Shown: positions 36,062 to 44,016 of the stretch, piece by piece
How the letters are laid out: each line of letters begins with the position of its first letter
Position numbering within the stretch: position 1 is the stretch's first letter
Origin: Nonlabens xylanidelens
Lineage (GTDB): Bacteria; Bacteroidota; Bacteroidia; Flavobacteriales; Flavobacteriaceae
Assembly (NCBI RefSeq): GCF_002934445.1
Contig: NZ_PTJE01000006.1
Location: 1-64,000, forward strand
Length of the DNA: 64,000 nucleotides
Direction of reading: 5' to 3'
Notes under the pieces: generated by a model
What the model was told of the DNA's origin: nothing
The model's input: only the letters and a program-made list of their open reading frames with translations
Database searches by the model: none
Program-made: the position numbers and the translations under genes

Positions 36062-36230
36062 ATGCAATATATAATAATAGGACCTTTAAAATAGGAACTA
36101 GCCGGAGTTGTTTATTTAAGCTGGAGTTATGTGCATATTTTATTAATGTAGTGCTTACAGAGTCTTTAAATAGTTATTATAGCGATAATGCTGTTTCTAT
36201 TTGAGTCTGTTTTCAAAATCTAGAGCATTA

Positions 36231-36265
36231 AAAAAGGCTCTCCAATTTAATTAGAGAGCCTTTTT
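36231..36265. terminator. bidirectional-type terminator next to the M16 protease gene
   Basis: AAAAAGGCTCTC and GAGAGCCTTTTT form a 12-bp perfect stem with A- and T-runs on both sides, 20 bp past the stop of the minus-strand gene. Between 36062 and 36230 I see no feature. Confidence 0.88.
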
Positions 36266-36284
36266 ATTGTTAAAGGATTATAAC

Positions 36285-39116
36285 CTAATTGATTAAAATA
36301 GGCTTACCGTAACCTAACTTTTCTAGTTTATCAAATTGAGTTGCTTTGTCACCTACTATTAAATAGATCATATGATCTGGAGTAATATATTTTTGAGCAA
36401 GTGTTTTAATATCCTCTACGGTTAGATTTTGAACCACTTCTTGACGTTTTAAGGCATAGTCTACAGGTAAACCATCTTCATAAATATTAGATAGCATGTT
36501 TAATTTTGCCCCTTGAGATTCAAAAGATCTTGCACTTGATTTGATCATGTAGCTTTTAGTTACTTGTAGGTCTTCGTCGTTAAAGTTTTTACCGTAATTG
36601 GTTAAAATGTCTTTTACTAGGTCAGTAGATTCATAAGTAACATTTGATCTTACACCACTACTTACAGTAAATGTACCGGATAGGGGAGAACCACTATATC
36701 TAGAGCTTATCCCGTAAGTATACCCTTTTCCTTCACGTAACTGCTGTGTAAGTTGTGATGCAAATCCTCCACCGCCTAGACGATAATTTAAAACTTGTAC
36801 TTTATAAAAATCTTTATCAGTAGATGGGATTGCAGGATTACCAAAACTAAGAATCGATTGTTTTGCATTAGGTACATCATAGAAATAGACTTGAGATTTT
36901 AAAGGCTGTATCACCGTTGCTAACTTTGGAAAAACAACATCTTTCTTAGTCCATTTTTCGTTTATTTTCTCTAGAGATGCAGCTACTTTTGCTTTATTAA
37001 TATCACCTACTATTTTAAAACTAGCTAGTTGTGGGGTTAAATAGTTATTGTAATAAGTTTTTAAATCTTCTAGAGTAATGTTTTCTACGCTTTCATTAGT
37101 ACCTAGATTGTTCTGTGCTAGAATATGGTCTTTTCCATAAACTAATTTATCAAACTCATTTGCAGCTATCGCTCTAGGGCTAGCTTTTTGTTGCTGTATC
37201 TGACTAAGAGTTTGTCGTTTAATTAAATCAAATTCTTTGGCATCCCATCGTGGCTCTAATAACATCTCATAAATTAGTTTCATCACCTCATCATAATTGC
37301 GAGATAGAGAGCTAGCATTTATAGATATACTACTGCTACTGCCATAAATACTAATGTTAGCACCTAGTTGATCTATAGCTTCTTCTAGTTGAGTAGGTGT
37401 CTTGCTTGCAGTTCCTTTATTCATTAAATCTGCTAGCATATTTGAAACACCTATTTTTTTAATGTCTTCTAATAGCATACCTCCTTCTACCTCTAACTGC
37501 AATTGTACTAGAGGTACTTCATTATCTTCTATACCTAATACTTCAATACCAGAAGATAAAGTTTCTGTATAAACGTCAGGTATAGCTAGTTGAGGTGCAG
37601 GACCATACATAGGCTCTATTCTTTCAAAGCTAGATGGAGTGCGTTCATAAGTAGCAGTGATACTAGCGTCAAAGCTTTCTTCGGCACCATCTACTATTTT
37701 TTCTTCAGCTACCTGAGCAAGGGTGGATTCATTTACAGCAAGGTCTATACTTCCCTTAGGTACAAAACTGGTCATCACATAGTTTTTATCTTTTATATAA
37801 GTTTCATAAACGCGTTTTATATCTTCTACAGTAACTGCTTGCATGTTTTTAACATCTTGAGTTAAGAAACCGGCATCTCCTGCTAGAATTTCATATTGTG
37901 TAAGTTGAAATCCTTTACCTAAAACACTGGATAGACCTTTGTAAAAATCTGTTTCTTGACTTGTTTTAATACGATCTAAGTCACTTTGAGAAATACCATC
38001 TTTTTCAAATAATGCCATTGCCTTGTTTACACTAGTAAGAACGCTATCTAGATCTTTGCCATCATATGCTCTTGCTACTAGACCGAATTGTCCAGCGAGT
38101 TCTGTGGTGTAGCTGTAAGCATATGCCTGGTCTGCTACTTGATCTTTTTCTACTACAATCTTATTTAAAGGAGCTTTTTTACCATTAGAAAGGTAAGTAC
38201 CTAGAATATCTAGAGCATAAGAATCTTTGTCATAATTAGGTACTGTAGGCCATGTCATAGCCAGTCTAGGTGTTTGGGCAAAATTATCTTCAAAATACAA
38301 TTTCTTAGATTCATTTAATACAACTGGTTCTACAACAGTCTTTTCTACAGTTTTACCTCTTTTAATTTCTCCAAAGTATTTTCCAACCCATTCTAGAGCT
38401 TGCTTTTTATCAAAATCTCCAGCAATAGTTAATACCGCGTTATTAGGAGTGTACCATTCATTATAGAAATCTTTTACATCTTGTAGTGAAGCGTTTTGAA
38501 GATCTTCTAAAGAACCTATCACTTGCCAGTTATAAGGATGTCCTTCTGGATATAGATTTTTACCGATCACATATGATTCATGTCCATAAGCATTGTTATC
38601 AACACTCTGGCGTTTTTCATTTTTAACTACTTGCTTTTCTTTGGCAAGAACAGGATCAGTAACCGTGTTTATGAAATAACCTAGTTTATCAGCTTCGGCC
38701 CAGATCATTTTTTCTAATGCATCTTTTGGCACCGTCTGGAAGTAGTTAGTTACATCACGACTCGTAGAGCCGTTTGCACCAGAGCCACCTATTCTCGCGC
38801 TCATTTCATCTAGTCCACCTTTTCCTAAGTTTTCAGACTCTAGAAATAATAAATGTTCAAATAAATGTGCAAAACCTGTCTTGCCTGTTTTTTCTCTTGC
38901 GCTTCCTACGTGTGCGGTAAGTGCTACAGCAACTACAGGATCTGATTTGTCTTCATGAAAAATAACGGTTAGTCCATTTTCTAGAGTGTGTTTTTCAAAA
39001 GGTATTGAAATATCGTTAGTGACGCTTTGTTCTTCTTGAGTCTCTTGCGTGTTGTCTTTACAAGATATGAAAGCGGCTAGAAATAGTGCTGGTACTAGAA
39101 ATTTAGTTAATTTCAT
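36285..39116 (-). CDS. M16-family zinc metalloprotease lipoprotein (tandem domains)
   Basis: A 943-residue M16 peptidase with a lipoprotein signal (MKLTKFLVPALFLAAFISC, lipid-attached Cys19). The inverted zinc motif HLFEH is at residues 84-88 with the downstream glutamate region (ALEKMIWAEADKLGYF). A second M16 half from about residue 510 (TETLSSGIEVLGIEDNEVPL) lacks the zinc motif and forms the paired clamshell half. It would degrade peptides in the periplasm, at an outer or inner membrane. The gene is monocistronic, bounded by terminators on both sides. PqqL-type periplasmic proteases are the closest functional class. Confidence 0.93.
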   Translation of the reverse strand: MKLTKFLVPALFLAAFISCKDNTQETQEEQSVTNDISIPFEKHTLENGLTVIFHEDKSDPVVAVALTAHVGSAREKTGKTGFAHLFEHLLFLESENLGKGGLDEMSARIGGSGANGSTSRDVTNYFQTVPKDALEKMIWAEADKLGYFINTVTDPVLAKEKQVVKNEKRQSVDNNAYGHESYVIGKNLYPEGHPYNWQVIGSLEDLQNASLQDVKDFYNEWYTPNNAVLTIAGDFDKKQALEWVGKYFGEIKRGKTVEKTVVEPVVLNESKKLYFEDNFAQTPRLAMTWPTVPNYDKDSYALDILGTYLSNGKKAPLNKIVVEKDQVADQAYAYSYTTELAGQFGLVARAYDGKDLDSVLTSVNKAMALFEKDGISQSDLDRIKTSQETDFYKGLSSVLGKGFQLTQYEILAGDAGFLTQDVKNMQAVTVEDIKRVYETYIKDKNYVMTSFVPKGSIDLAVNESTLAQVAEEKIVDGAEESFDASITATYERTPSSFERIEPMYGPAPQLAIPDVYTETLSSGIEVLGIEDNEVPLVQLQLEVEGGMLLEDIKKIGVSNMLADLMNKGTASKTPTQLEEAIDQLGANISIYGSSSSISINASSLSRNYDEVMKLIYEMLLEPRWDAKEFDLIKRQTLSQIQQQKASPRAIAANEFDKLVYGKDHILAQNNLGTNESVENITLEDLKTYYNNYLTPQLASFKIVGDINKAKVAASLEKINEKWTKKDVVFPKLATVIQPLKSQVYFYDVPNAKQSILSFGNPAIPSTDKDFYKVQVLNYRLGGGGFASQLTQQLREGKGYTYGISSRYSGSPLSGTFTVSSGVRSNVTYESTDLVKDILTNYGKNFNDEDLQVTKSYMIKSSARSFESQGAKLNMLSNIYEDGLPVDYALKRQEVVQNLTVEDIKTLAQKYITPDHMIYLIVGDKATQFDKLEKLGYGKPILIN

Positions 39117-39204
39117 AAGTAATAGATTTGGTTCAAGTGACCAAGGTACTTATAGTAATAAATCAGCAACTGTTAAAATTAGTTAAATTCAATTATAAGG
39201 GCAT

Positions 39205-39230
39205 AAAAAAACCGCTCATAGAGCGGTTTT
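39205..39230 (-). terminator. intrinsic terminator of the DUF2383-type gene
   Basis: AAAACCGCTC and GAGCGGTTTT form a perfect 10-bp stem with an ATA loop; on the minus strand a T-run follows. Confidence 0.9.
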
Positions 39231-39247
39231 ATCAAAGTATGTGTCAT

Positions 39248-39709
39248 CTATAAGTTATGATCGTGAGCAAAATCTTCTAAAGTTTTTACTTCATTAACCG
39301 TTGCTTGGATTTCGTCTTTTTGAGCTTCTAGAACTGAAACAATAGTAGGAGGTAACTCACTTTTATGTTCTAGCACTTGATCATATTCTTCAATGGCAGA
39401 TTTTTCACCAGTCAGACATTCTTCTAGAACAGACTCGTCTTTATTAAGACTCAAGGCTGCTTTAATATTCATCCAGCCTCTGTGCATGTCTCCAGCAAAT
39501 GTACCGTCATTTTTAGGATTTTCATTCATTCCTTTCATTTCTCCAGCTAGTGCCGCTGCAAATTCTGTACGTCTTGCACCTTGTTGTGCTAGCCATCTCT
39601 TTAATTGTACATGCTCTGTAACCTCGGCAGCATTTGCATACCCACGTTGTGCATCATATGTTTTTTCTAATAAAGAGTTGAGATATTGTTCTGTTTTTAC
39701 ATTTTCCAT
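39248..39709 (-). CDS. PA2169-family four-helix-bundle protein (DUF2383)
   Basis: A 153-residue soluble ferritin-like four-helix bundle. The segments YLNSLLEKTYDAQRGYANAAE, LKRWLAQQGARRTEFAAALAGE, and SVLEECLTGEKSAIEEYDQVLE match the DUF2383/PA2169 family. Conserved Glu and His residues could bind a metal, but activity is unknown; relatives are often stress-induced. The gene is monocistronic. Confidence 0.87.
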   Translation of the reverse strand: MENVKTEQYLNSLLEKTYDAQRGYANAAEVTEHVQLKRWLAQQGARRTEFAAALAGEMKGMNENPKNDGTFAGDMHRGWMNIKAALSLNKDESVLEECLTGEKSAIEEYDQVLEHKSELPPTIVSVLEAQKDEIQATVNEVKTLEDFAHDHNL

Positions 39710-39837
39710 GGTAGTTAGTTTTTTATTAAAGATACAAATAGAAATAAGTCATTTTTCTTAAAAAACTGTGAGTTGAGAAAGGTTTAACTTCTTCAAAAAG
39801 AACGAGTAAAAGAAATCTTAACTTCATAAAAAAAAAT

Positions 39838-39871
39838 AAATCCGCATTAAATATATATTTAATGCGGATTT
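39838..39871. terminator. 34-bp perfect palindrome, likely terminator
   Basis: AAATCCGCATTAAATAT followed directly by its reverse complement. It lies 20 bp past the stop of the 196-residue minus-strand gene, with an A-rich (T-rich on the minus strand) flank. Confidence 0.8.
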
Positions 39872-39891
39872 AAAAATTAGGATAACAAAGA

Positions 39892-40482
39892 TTATTTATC
39901 TCCTTTTAATTTAGCGTACTTATTACGTTCATCTTGTAACTGTCTACCTAGTTTTTGTTCTTTTTCTATAGACTTGCGTCTTAGATCTTCTAGTTCTTCC
40001 TCGGTAGTGGCAAGTTGTTTATTTGCAGCCTTTGTAGTAGCGTTACTGTTTTTAAACCTTAAACTCATAAATACAAAAAGAAACGCGAGTAGTCCTACTA
40101 TAGACCATACTACAGTATTGTAAAAACTTTTATTAGTCTGTATGCCTAAGAAATTCATGGAATCTTTTTCAGCGTTCACATCACTTAGTTGTGTGTTGAT
40201 GCCAGCTAGTTCATTTTCTAAAGATGCAATTCTACTATCTTTAGTAACTATAGAACTCTCTAATGAGGTGATGTTTTCATTAAGTTTTTGAATGCTTTCA
40301 TTAGCATTTTTACGCAATTTATTGATGTCAGTCTCTTTAACGACTTTGTATTCTTTAAAATTATTAGACTCATCTAGCAATTGTTTAAACTGGCCGTCTA
40401 TAGAAACTGCTGTCTGATTAGAGTCTTGTGCTTGTATAGTAAAGCTTAGTGCTAGTACTAGGGTAAATAATATGTATTTCAT
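39892..40482 (-). CDS. exported coiled-coil protein with one membrane helix, rho neighbourhood
   Basis: A 196-residue protein with a signal peptide (about 1-19, ending TIQAQ), a long coiled coil (about 45-110, with heptads such as NITSLESSIVTKDSRIASLEN), one transmembrane helix (VVWSIVGLLAFLFVFMSL, about 126-143), and a basic cytoplasmic coiled coil. I recall similar proteins near rho in Bacteroidota, sometimes misannotated as a tRNA methyltransferase; no methyltransferase motif is present. Function unknown. Confidence 0.75.
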   Translation of the reverse strand: MKYILFTLVLALSFTIQAQDSNQTAVSIDGQFKQLLDESNNFKEYKVVKETDINKLRKNANESIQKLNENITSLESSIVTKDSRIASLENELAGINTQLSDVNAEKDSMNFLGIQTNKSFYNTVVWSIVGLLAFLFVFMSLRFKNSNATTKAANKQLATTEEELEDLRRKSIEKEQKLGRQLQDERNKYAKLKGDK

Positions 40483-40639
40483 TTGATAGGGTATAAAAGA
40501 GAAAACGAGATGAATCGTCGCTCATTGTGTAGTCAGGTATTTTATAATGTTAAATCTTTGTGAGAGTAATTATAACCCCTTTTCTAAAGAATTATAAGCG
40601 TCGCAATGTTAGATTTTTCTATAAGGTTTGTAGTGATTT

Positions 40640-40655
40640 CGCTTTCGCGAAAGCG
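40640..40655. repeat. dispersed 16-bp palindrome, copy 10 (intergenic)
   Basis: Exact core in the 226-bp gap, just past the rho terminator (minus strand). Confidence 0.9.
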
Positions 40656-40660
40656 AGAAT

Positions 40661-40689
40661 AAAAAATGCCCCACCGTAAAGTAGGGCAT
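40661..40689 (-). terminator. intrinsic terminator of rho
   Basis: On the minus strand ATGCCCTAC and GTGGGGCAT pair (one G-U) around a 6-nt loop, followed by a six-T run, 20 bp past the rho stop. Confidence 0.88.
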
Positions 40690-40708
40690 CATGAATTATG
40701 TTCTAGAA

Positions 40709-42454
40709 TTACTCATTCATAGTAGCAAGAAACTCTTCGTTATTGCGAGTTTGCTTCATTTTTTGAGAGATAAATTCCATAGCTTCTACAGGGTTCATGT
40801 CTGCAAGATACTTGCGTAAGATCCACATGTGTTTCATAGTCTGCTCGTCTAACAATAAGTCATCACGACGTGTAGAAGAAGAGGTAAGATCTATAGCAGG
40901 GAATACACGACGGTTAGAAATGTTTCTATCCAGTTGCAGTTCCATGTTACCGGTTCCTTTAAATTCTTCAAAGATAACTTCGTCCATTTTAGAACCAGTC
41001 TCTGTAAGAGCAGTAGCTATAATAGAAAGAGAACCACCGCCTTCTATATTACGTGCCGCACCGAAGAAACGTTTAGGCTTGTGTAACGCATTTGCATCAA
41101 CACCACCAGAAAGTACCTTACCACTAGCTGGTTGTACCGTGTTGTAGGCACGTGCTAGACGTGTTATAGAATCTAGTAAGATCACTACGTCGTGACCACA
41201 TTCTACCATACGCTTTGCTTTTTCTAGCACTATGTTTGCCACCTTTACGTGGTCGTGTGCTTCTTTGTCAAATGTAGAGGCGATTACCTCTCCATCTACA
41301 TTACGTTGCATGTCTGTTACTTCTTCTGGACGCTCATCTATTAATAAGATTAATTGATAAACCTCAGGATTATTTGCTGCTATTGCGTTTGCAATATCCT
41401 TAAGTAACATGGTTTTACCTGTTTTAGGTTGTGCCACTATCATACCACGCTGTCCTTTACCTATAGGGGCAAAAAGGTCCATGACACGAGTAGATATACT
41501 AGCGCGTCTGTCTGCTAGGTTAAATTTTTCTTCAGGGAATAATGGTGTTAAATGCTCAAAAGAAACACGATCACGTACTACTTTAGGGTCTAGACCATTA
41601 ATTTGAGATATTTTAATAAGTGGGAAATACTTTTCTCCTTCTTTAGGTGGGCGCACCATACCTAATACAGTATCACCTGTTTTAAGACCGAAAAGTCTAA
41701 TTTGAGATTGCGACACATAAATATCATCTGGACTCGCTAGATAATTATAGTCACTACTACGTAGGAAACCATAACCGTCAGGCATCATGTCTAGAACACC
41801 TTCACTCTCTATAATACCATCAAATTCAAAGTCAGGATCGCGGTAACGGTTGCGAGTGTCTTTGTTTCCTTTAGGAACATTGTTTTGAGTATTATTATTA
41901 CGTGTGCTTTTTTGACGACTGTTGTTACGGTTGTCATTTTTTGCATCGGCAGTATCTTTCTTAGAGTCTGCAGTATCTGCAGTTTTTTTAGAAGAGGTAT
42001 CTGTAGTGTCTTTTGCGGTATCGCTAGTTTCCTTAACGGTTTTCTTAGCCGTTTTTCTAGGCCTAGGTCTAGGATTAGGTTTGCTAGGGTCTTTGCGTCC
42101 TTTAAGAGTTTCTTCAGTTATTTCAAAATCTTCTTTTTCTTCAGATTTTGTTTCTTTTGTTGTTTCTTTCTTAGATACTCTAGGTTTGCGTTCCTTCTTT
42201 ACAGCAGGCTTTTTGGCAGCTGGTTTTTCCTTTACAACTTTTTCAACCTTTTCTTTAGCTTCTTCTTTTACAGGAGCTGGTGTTGTTTCAATATCTAGGC
42301 TTTTTACAACGTCTGGATTTGCTGCTTGTAGATCTAGAATTTTATAAACCAGATCTAGTTTACGTAGTTGTTTGAATTTAGGAACGTTTAATCCTTTTGC
42401 GATTTCCTGTAACTCAGGAAGTTTTTTAGATTTTAAATCAGCTATTTGAAACAT
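40709..42454 (-). CDS. rho: transcription termination factor Rho
   Basis: A 581-residue RNA-dependent ATPase helicase. The N-terminal Rho_N helix bundle ([19 protein letters not shown]) is followed by a long charged linker of about 150 residues (Lys/Thr/Asp-rich, with an Arg/Pro stretch), typical of Bacteroidota. The RNA-binding cold-shock domain follows (about residues 210-280), then the ATPase with P-loop [10 protein letters not shown], Walker [11 protein letters not shown] and the Q/R loops ([21 protein letters not shown]). It is complete. It precedes a DUF4293 gene in the divergent direction, a neighbourhood common in this phylum. Confidence 0.97.
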   Translation of the reverse strand: MFQIADLKSKKLPELQEIAKGLNVPKFKQLRKLDLVYKILDLQAANPDVVKSLDIETTPAPVKEEAKEKVEKVVKEKPAAKKPAVKKERKPRVSKKETTKETKSEEKEDFEITEETLKGRKDPSKPNPRPRPRKTAKKTVKETSDTAKDTTDTSSKKTADTADSKKDTADAKNDNRNNSRQKSTRNNNTQNNVPKGNKDTRNRYRDPDFEFDGIIESEGVLDMMPDGYGFLRSSDYNYLASPDDIYVSQSQIRLFGLKTGDTVLGMVRPPKEGEKYFPLIKISQINGLDPKVVRDRVSFEHLTPLFPEEKFNLADRRASISTRVMDLFAPIGKGQRGMIVAQPKTGKTMLLKDIANAIAANNPEVYQLILLIDERPEEVTDMQRNVDGEVIASTFDKEAHDHVKVANIVLEKAKRMVECGHDVVILLDSITRLARAYNTVQPASGKVLSGGVDANALHKPKRFFGAARNIEGGGSLSIIATALTETGSKMDEVIFEEFKGTGNMELQLDRNISNRRVFPAIDLTSSSTRRDDLLLDEQTMKHMWILRKYLADMNPVEAMEFISQKMKQTRNNEEFLATMNE

Positions 42455-42598
42455 GTATCGTTATGATATATATAATTTGTTATCAGGGGGAAAATGAAAG
42501 TCTAAAACTTATCAGAAAAATTTTAAACTGCTAGATAACCTATAAAGAGTAAGTTACCTTAATAGCATTGCAATGATACATTAAAAAATTAATATCTG

Positions 42599-42630
42599 TT
42601 GTTCTTTTTGCTTGTTATGTTCTATTTTTG
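42599..42630 (+). promoter_or_regulatory. promoter for the DUF4293 gene
   Basis: TTG (42599-42601), a 21-bp spacer and TATTTTTG (42623-42630); the ATG is 24 bp downstream. Confidence 0.7.
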
Positions 42631-42654
42631 CTTTGCTTTTGAAAAATAGCAGTA

Positions 42655-43065
42655 ATGATACAACGCATACAGACCATTTATTTACTTCTAGCCGCAATAG
42701 TCTCTGGTGGACTTATTTGGGTAGTAGAGCATTTTAACGATGGAGAAGGAAATGAGTTTGTAGGTATGGATGAAAGTTTGTACTTTGGTATCTTTACAGT
42801 GAGCGCGTTAATGTCGGTAGTTGCGATGTTTTTATTTAAAAACAGACAGTTGCAAACAGTGGTTAACCGTTTAAACTTGTTATTAAACCTTTTTATACTA
42901 GGTGTTTACGTATATCGAGCGCTAATGATGTCTGGAGAAACGGCGGTTTCTGAGAAAGGCATTGGGATGTTCATTCCTATCCTATCTATCGTTTTACTTG
43001 TCTTGGCTAACAAGGCAATAAGAAAGGATGAACAGCTTGTAAAATCTGCTGATCGATTACGATAA
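42655..43065 (+). CDS. DUF4293 family membrane protein
   Basis: A 136-residue inner-membrane protein with four hydrophobic helices. The N-terminal MIQRIQTIYLLLAAIVSG is a hallmark of DUF4293. The family is restricted to Bacteroidota, often beside rho, and has no known function. A strong terminator follows. Confidence 0.9.
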   Translation: MIQRIQTIYLLLAAIVSGGLIWVVEHFNDGEGNEFVGMDESLYFGIFTVSALMSVVAMFLFKNRQLQTVVNRLNLLLNLFILGVYVYRALMMSGETAVSEKGIGMFIPILSIVLLVLANKAIRKDEQLVKSADRLR

Positions 43066-43091
43066 ACGCAATAAACTTAGTAATATTAGTG

Positions 43092-43130
43092 AAAAAACCT
43101 GCAGGGCGCCACCTTGCAGGTTTTTGTTTT
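43092..43130 (+). terminator. intrinsic terminator of the DUF4293 gene
   Basis: AAAAAACCTGCAGG and CCTTGCAGGTTTTT form a strong stem followed by T-runs. Confidence 0.88.
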
Positions 43131-43148
43131 TTAGGGTTTTATCTGTTC

Positions 43149-43164
43149 CGCTTTCGCGAAAGCG
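43149..43164. repeat. dispersed 16-bp palindrome, copy 11 (intergenic)
   Basis: Exact core, 24 bp past the T-run of the DUF4293 terminator and 100 bp before the response-regulator gene. Confidence 0.9.
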
Positions 43165-43263
43165 AATCTTAAATAAACATTTTTTAAAGAATTGTGATTC
43201 TAGATTAAAATAAACAACAAGCAATAAGTAATGTTTAATCCCTCTTTTTGCTACATTTAAAGC

Positions 43264-44016
43264 ATGATAAACGTTATAATCATTGATGACGAATCTCACG
43301 GAAGGTCATTGCTCCATAATTTATTAGAAAAAGAACTGGGCGATCAATACCAGCTTAAAGAAAGTTGCTCTTCTGTAAAAGAAGGTGTTAAGGCTATACA
43401 ACAGCATAAGGTAGATCTAGTGTTTCTAGATATTCAAATGCCAGAAGAAGACGGTTTTGAATTGTTTAATTATTTTGAGAATATAGATTTTGAAATCATC
43501 TTTGTTACTGCTTTTGATCAATATGCGATCAAAGCTTTTAAATGCAGTGCATTGCATTATTTGTTAAAACCGATAGATCCTGTGCAGCTGCATGAGGCAA
43601 TTGAGAGGTACAAAAATTCTAAGGAGAATAAAAAAGCCATACTCAAAAAATTTGACGTCTTTGCAGAGTATATAGAAGGACAACAAGAGAAAAAACGTAT
43701 TGTTTTTAATACTACTACAGGCTTTGAAGTAGTAGTTATTAAAGAACTAGTACATATTGCTGCCGAGGGTAATTACAGTCAATTATATTTTAAGGATGGT
43801 AGTAATAAGTTGGTTACTAGTTCGCTCAAGGGAATAGAAGATTGTCTGCCAGATTCTTATTTTCTTAGAATCCACCACGGACACATTATTAATTTAAACG
43901 CGGTGGAAAAATTTACTAAAACAGATCGTGAGGTTACCCTAATTAATGGGGATACTCTAAAAGTAGCAGAGCGAAAGTTGAAATTATTCTTAAGCCGCAT
44001 CAGTGAAGCAATCTAA
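43264..44016 (+). CDS. LytTR-family response regulator
   Basis: A 250-residue regulator. The receiver domain has the acidic pair in IIIDDES, the phospho-acceptor Asp in VDLVFLDIQMP (about residue 57) and the conserved Lys in YLLKPID. The C-terminal LytTR DNA-binding domain (about 145-245) includes YSQLYFKDGSN, LKGIEDCLPDSYFLRIHHGHIIN. It is translated together with a LytS-type kinase whose GTG start overlaps it by 14 bp. Target genes are not evident from position. Confidence 0.95.
   Translation: MINVIIIDDESHGRSLLHNLLEKELGDQYQLKESCSSVKEGVKAIQQHKVDLVFLDIQMPEEDGFELFNYFENIDFEIIFVTAFDQYAIKAFKCSALHYLLKPIDPVQLHEAIERYKNSKENKKAILKKFDVFAEYIEGQQEKKRIVFNTTTGFEVVVIKELVHIAAEGNYSQLYFKDGSNKLVTSSLKGIEDCLPDSYFLRIHHGHIINLNAVEKFTKTDREVTLINGDTLKVAERKLKLFLSRISEAI

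Noticed and set aside
41885-42347. Two plus-strand ORFs of about 140 residues opposite the Rho linker
   Set aside because: Both come from the Lys/Thr-rich codon bias of the rho linker read on the other strand; rho is complete and well supported.
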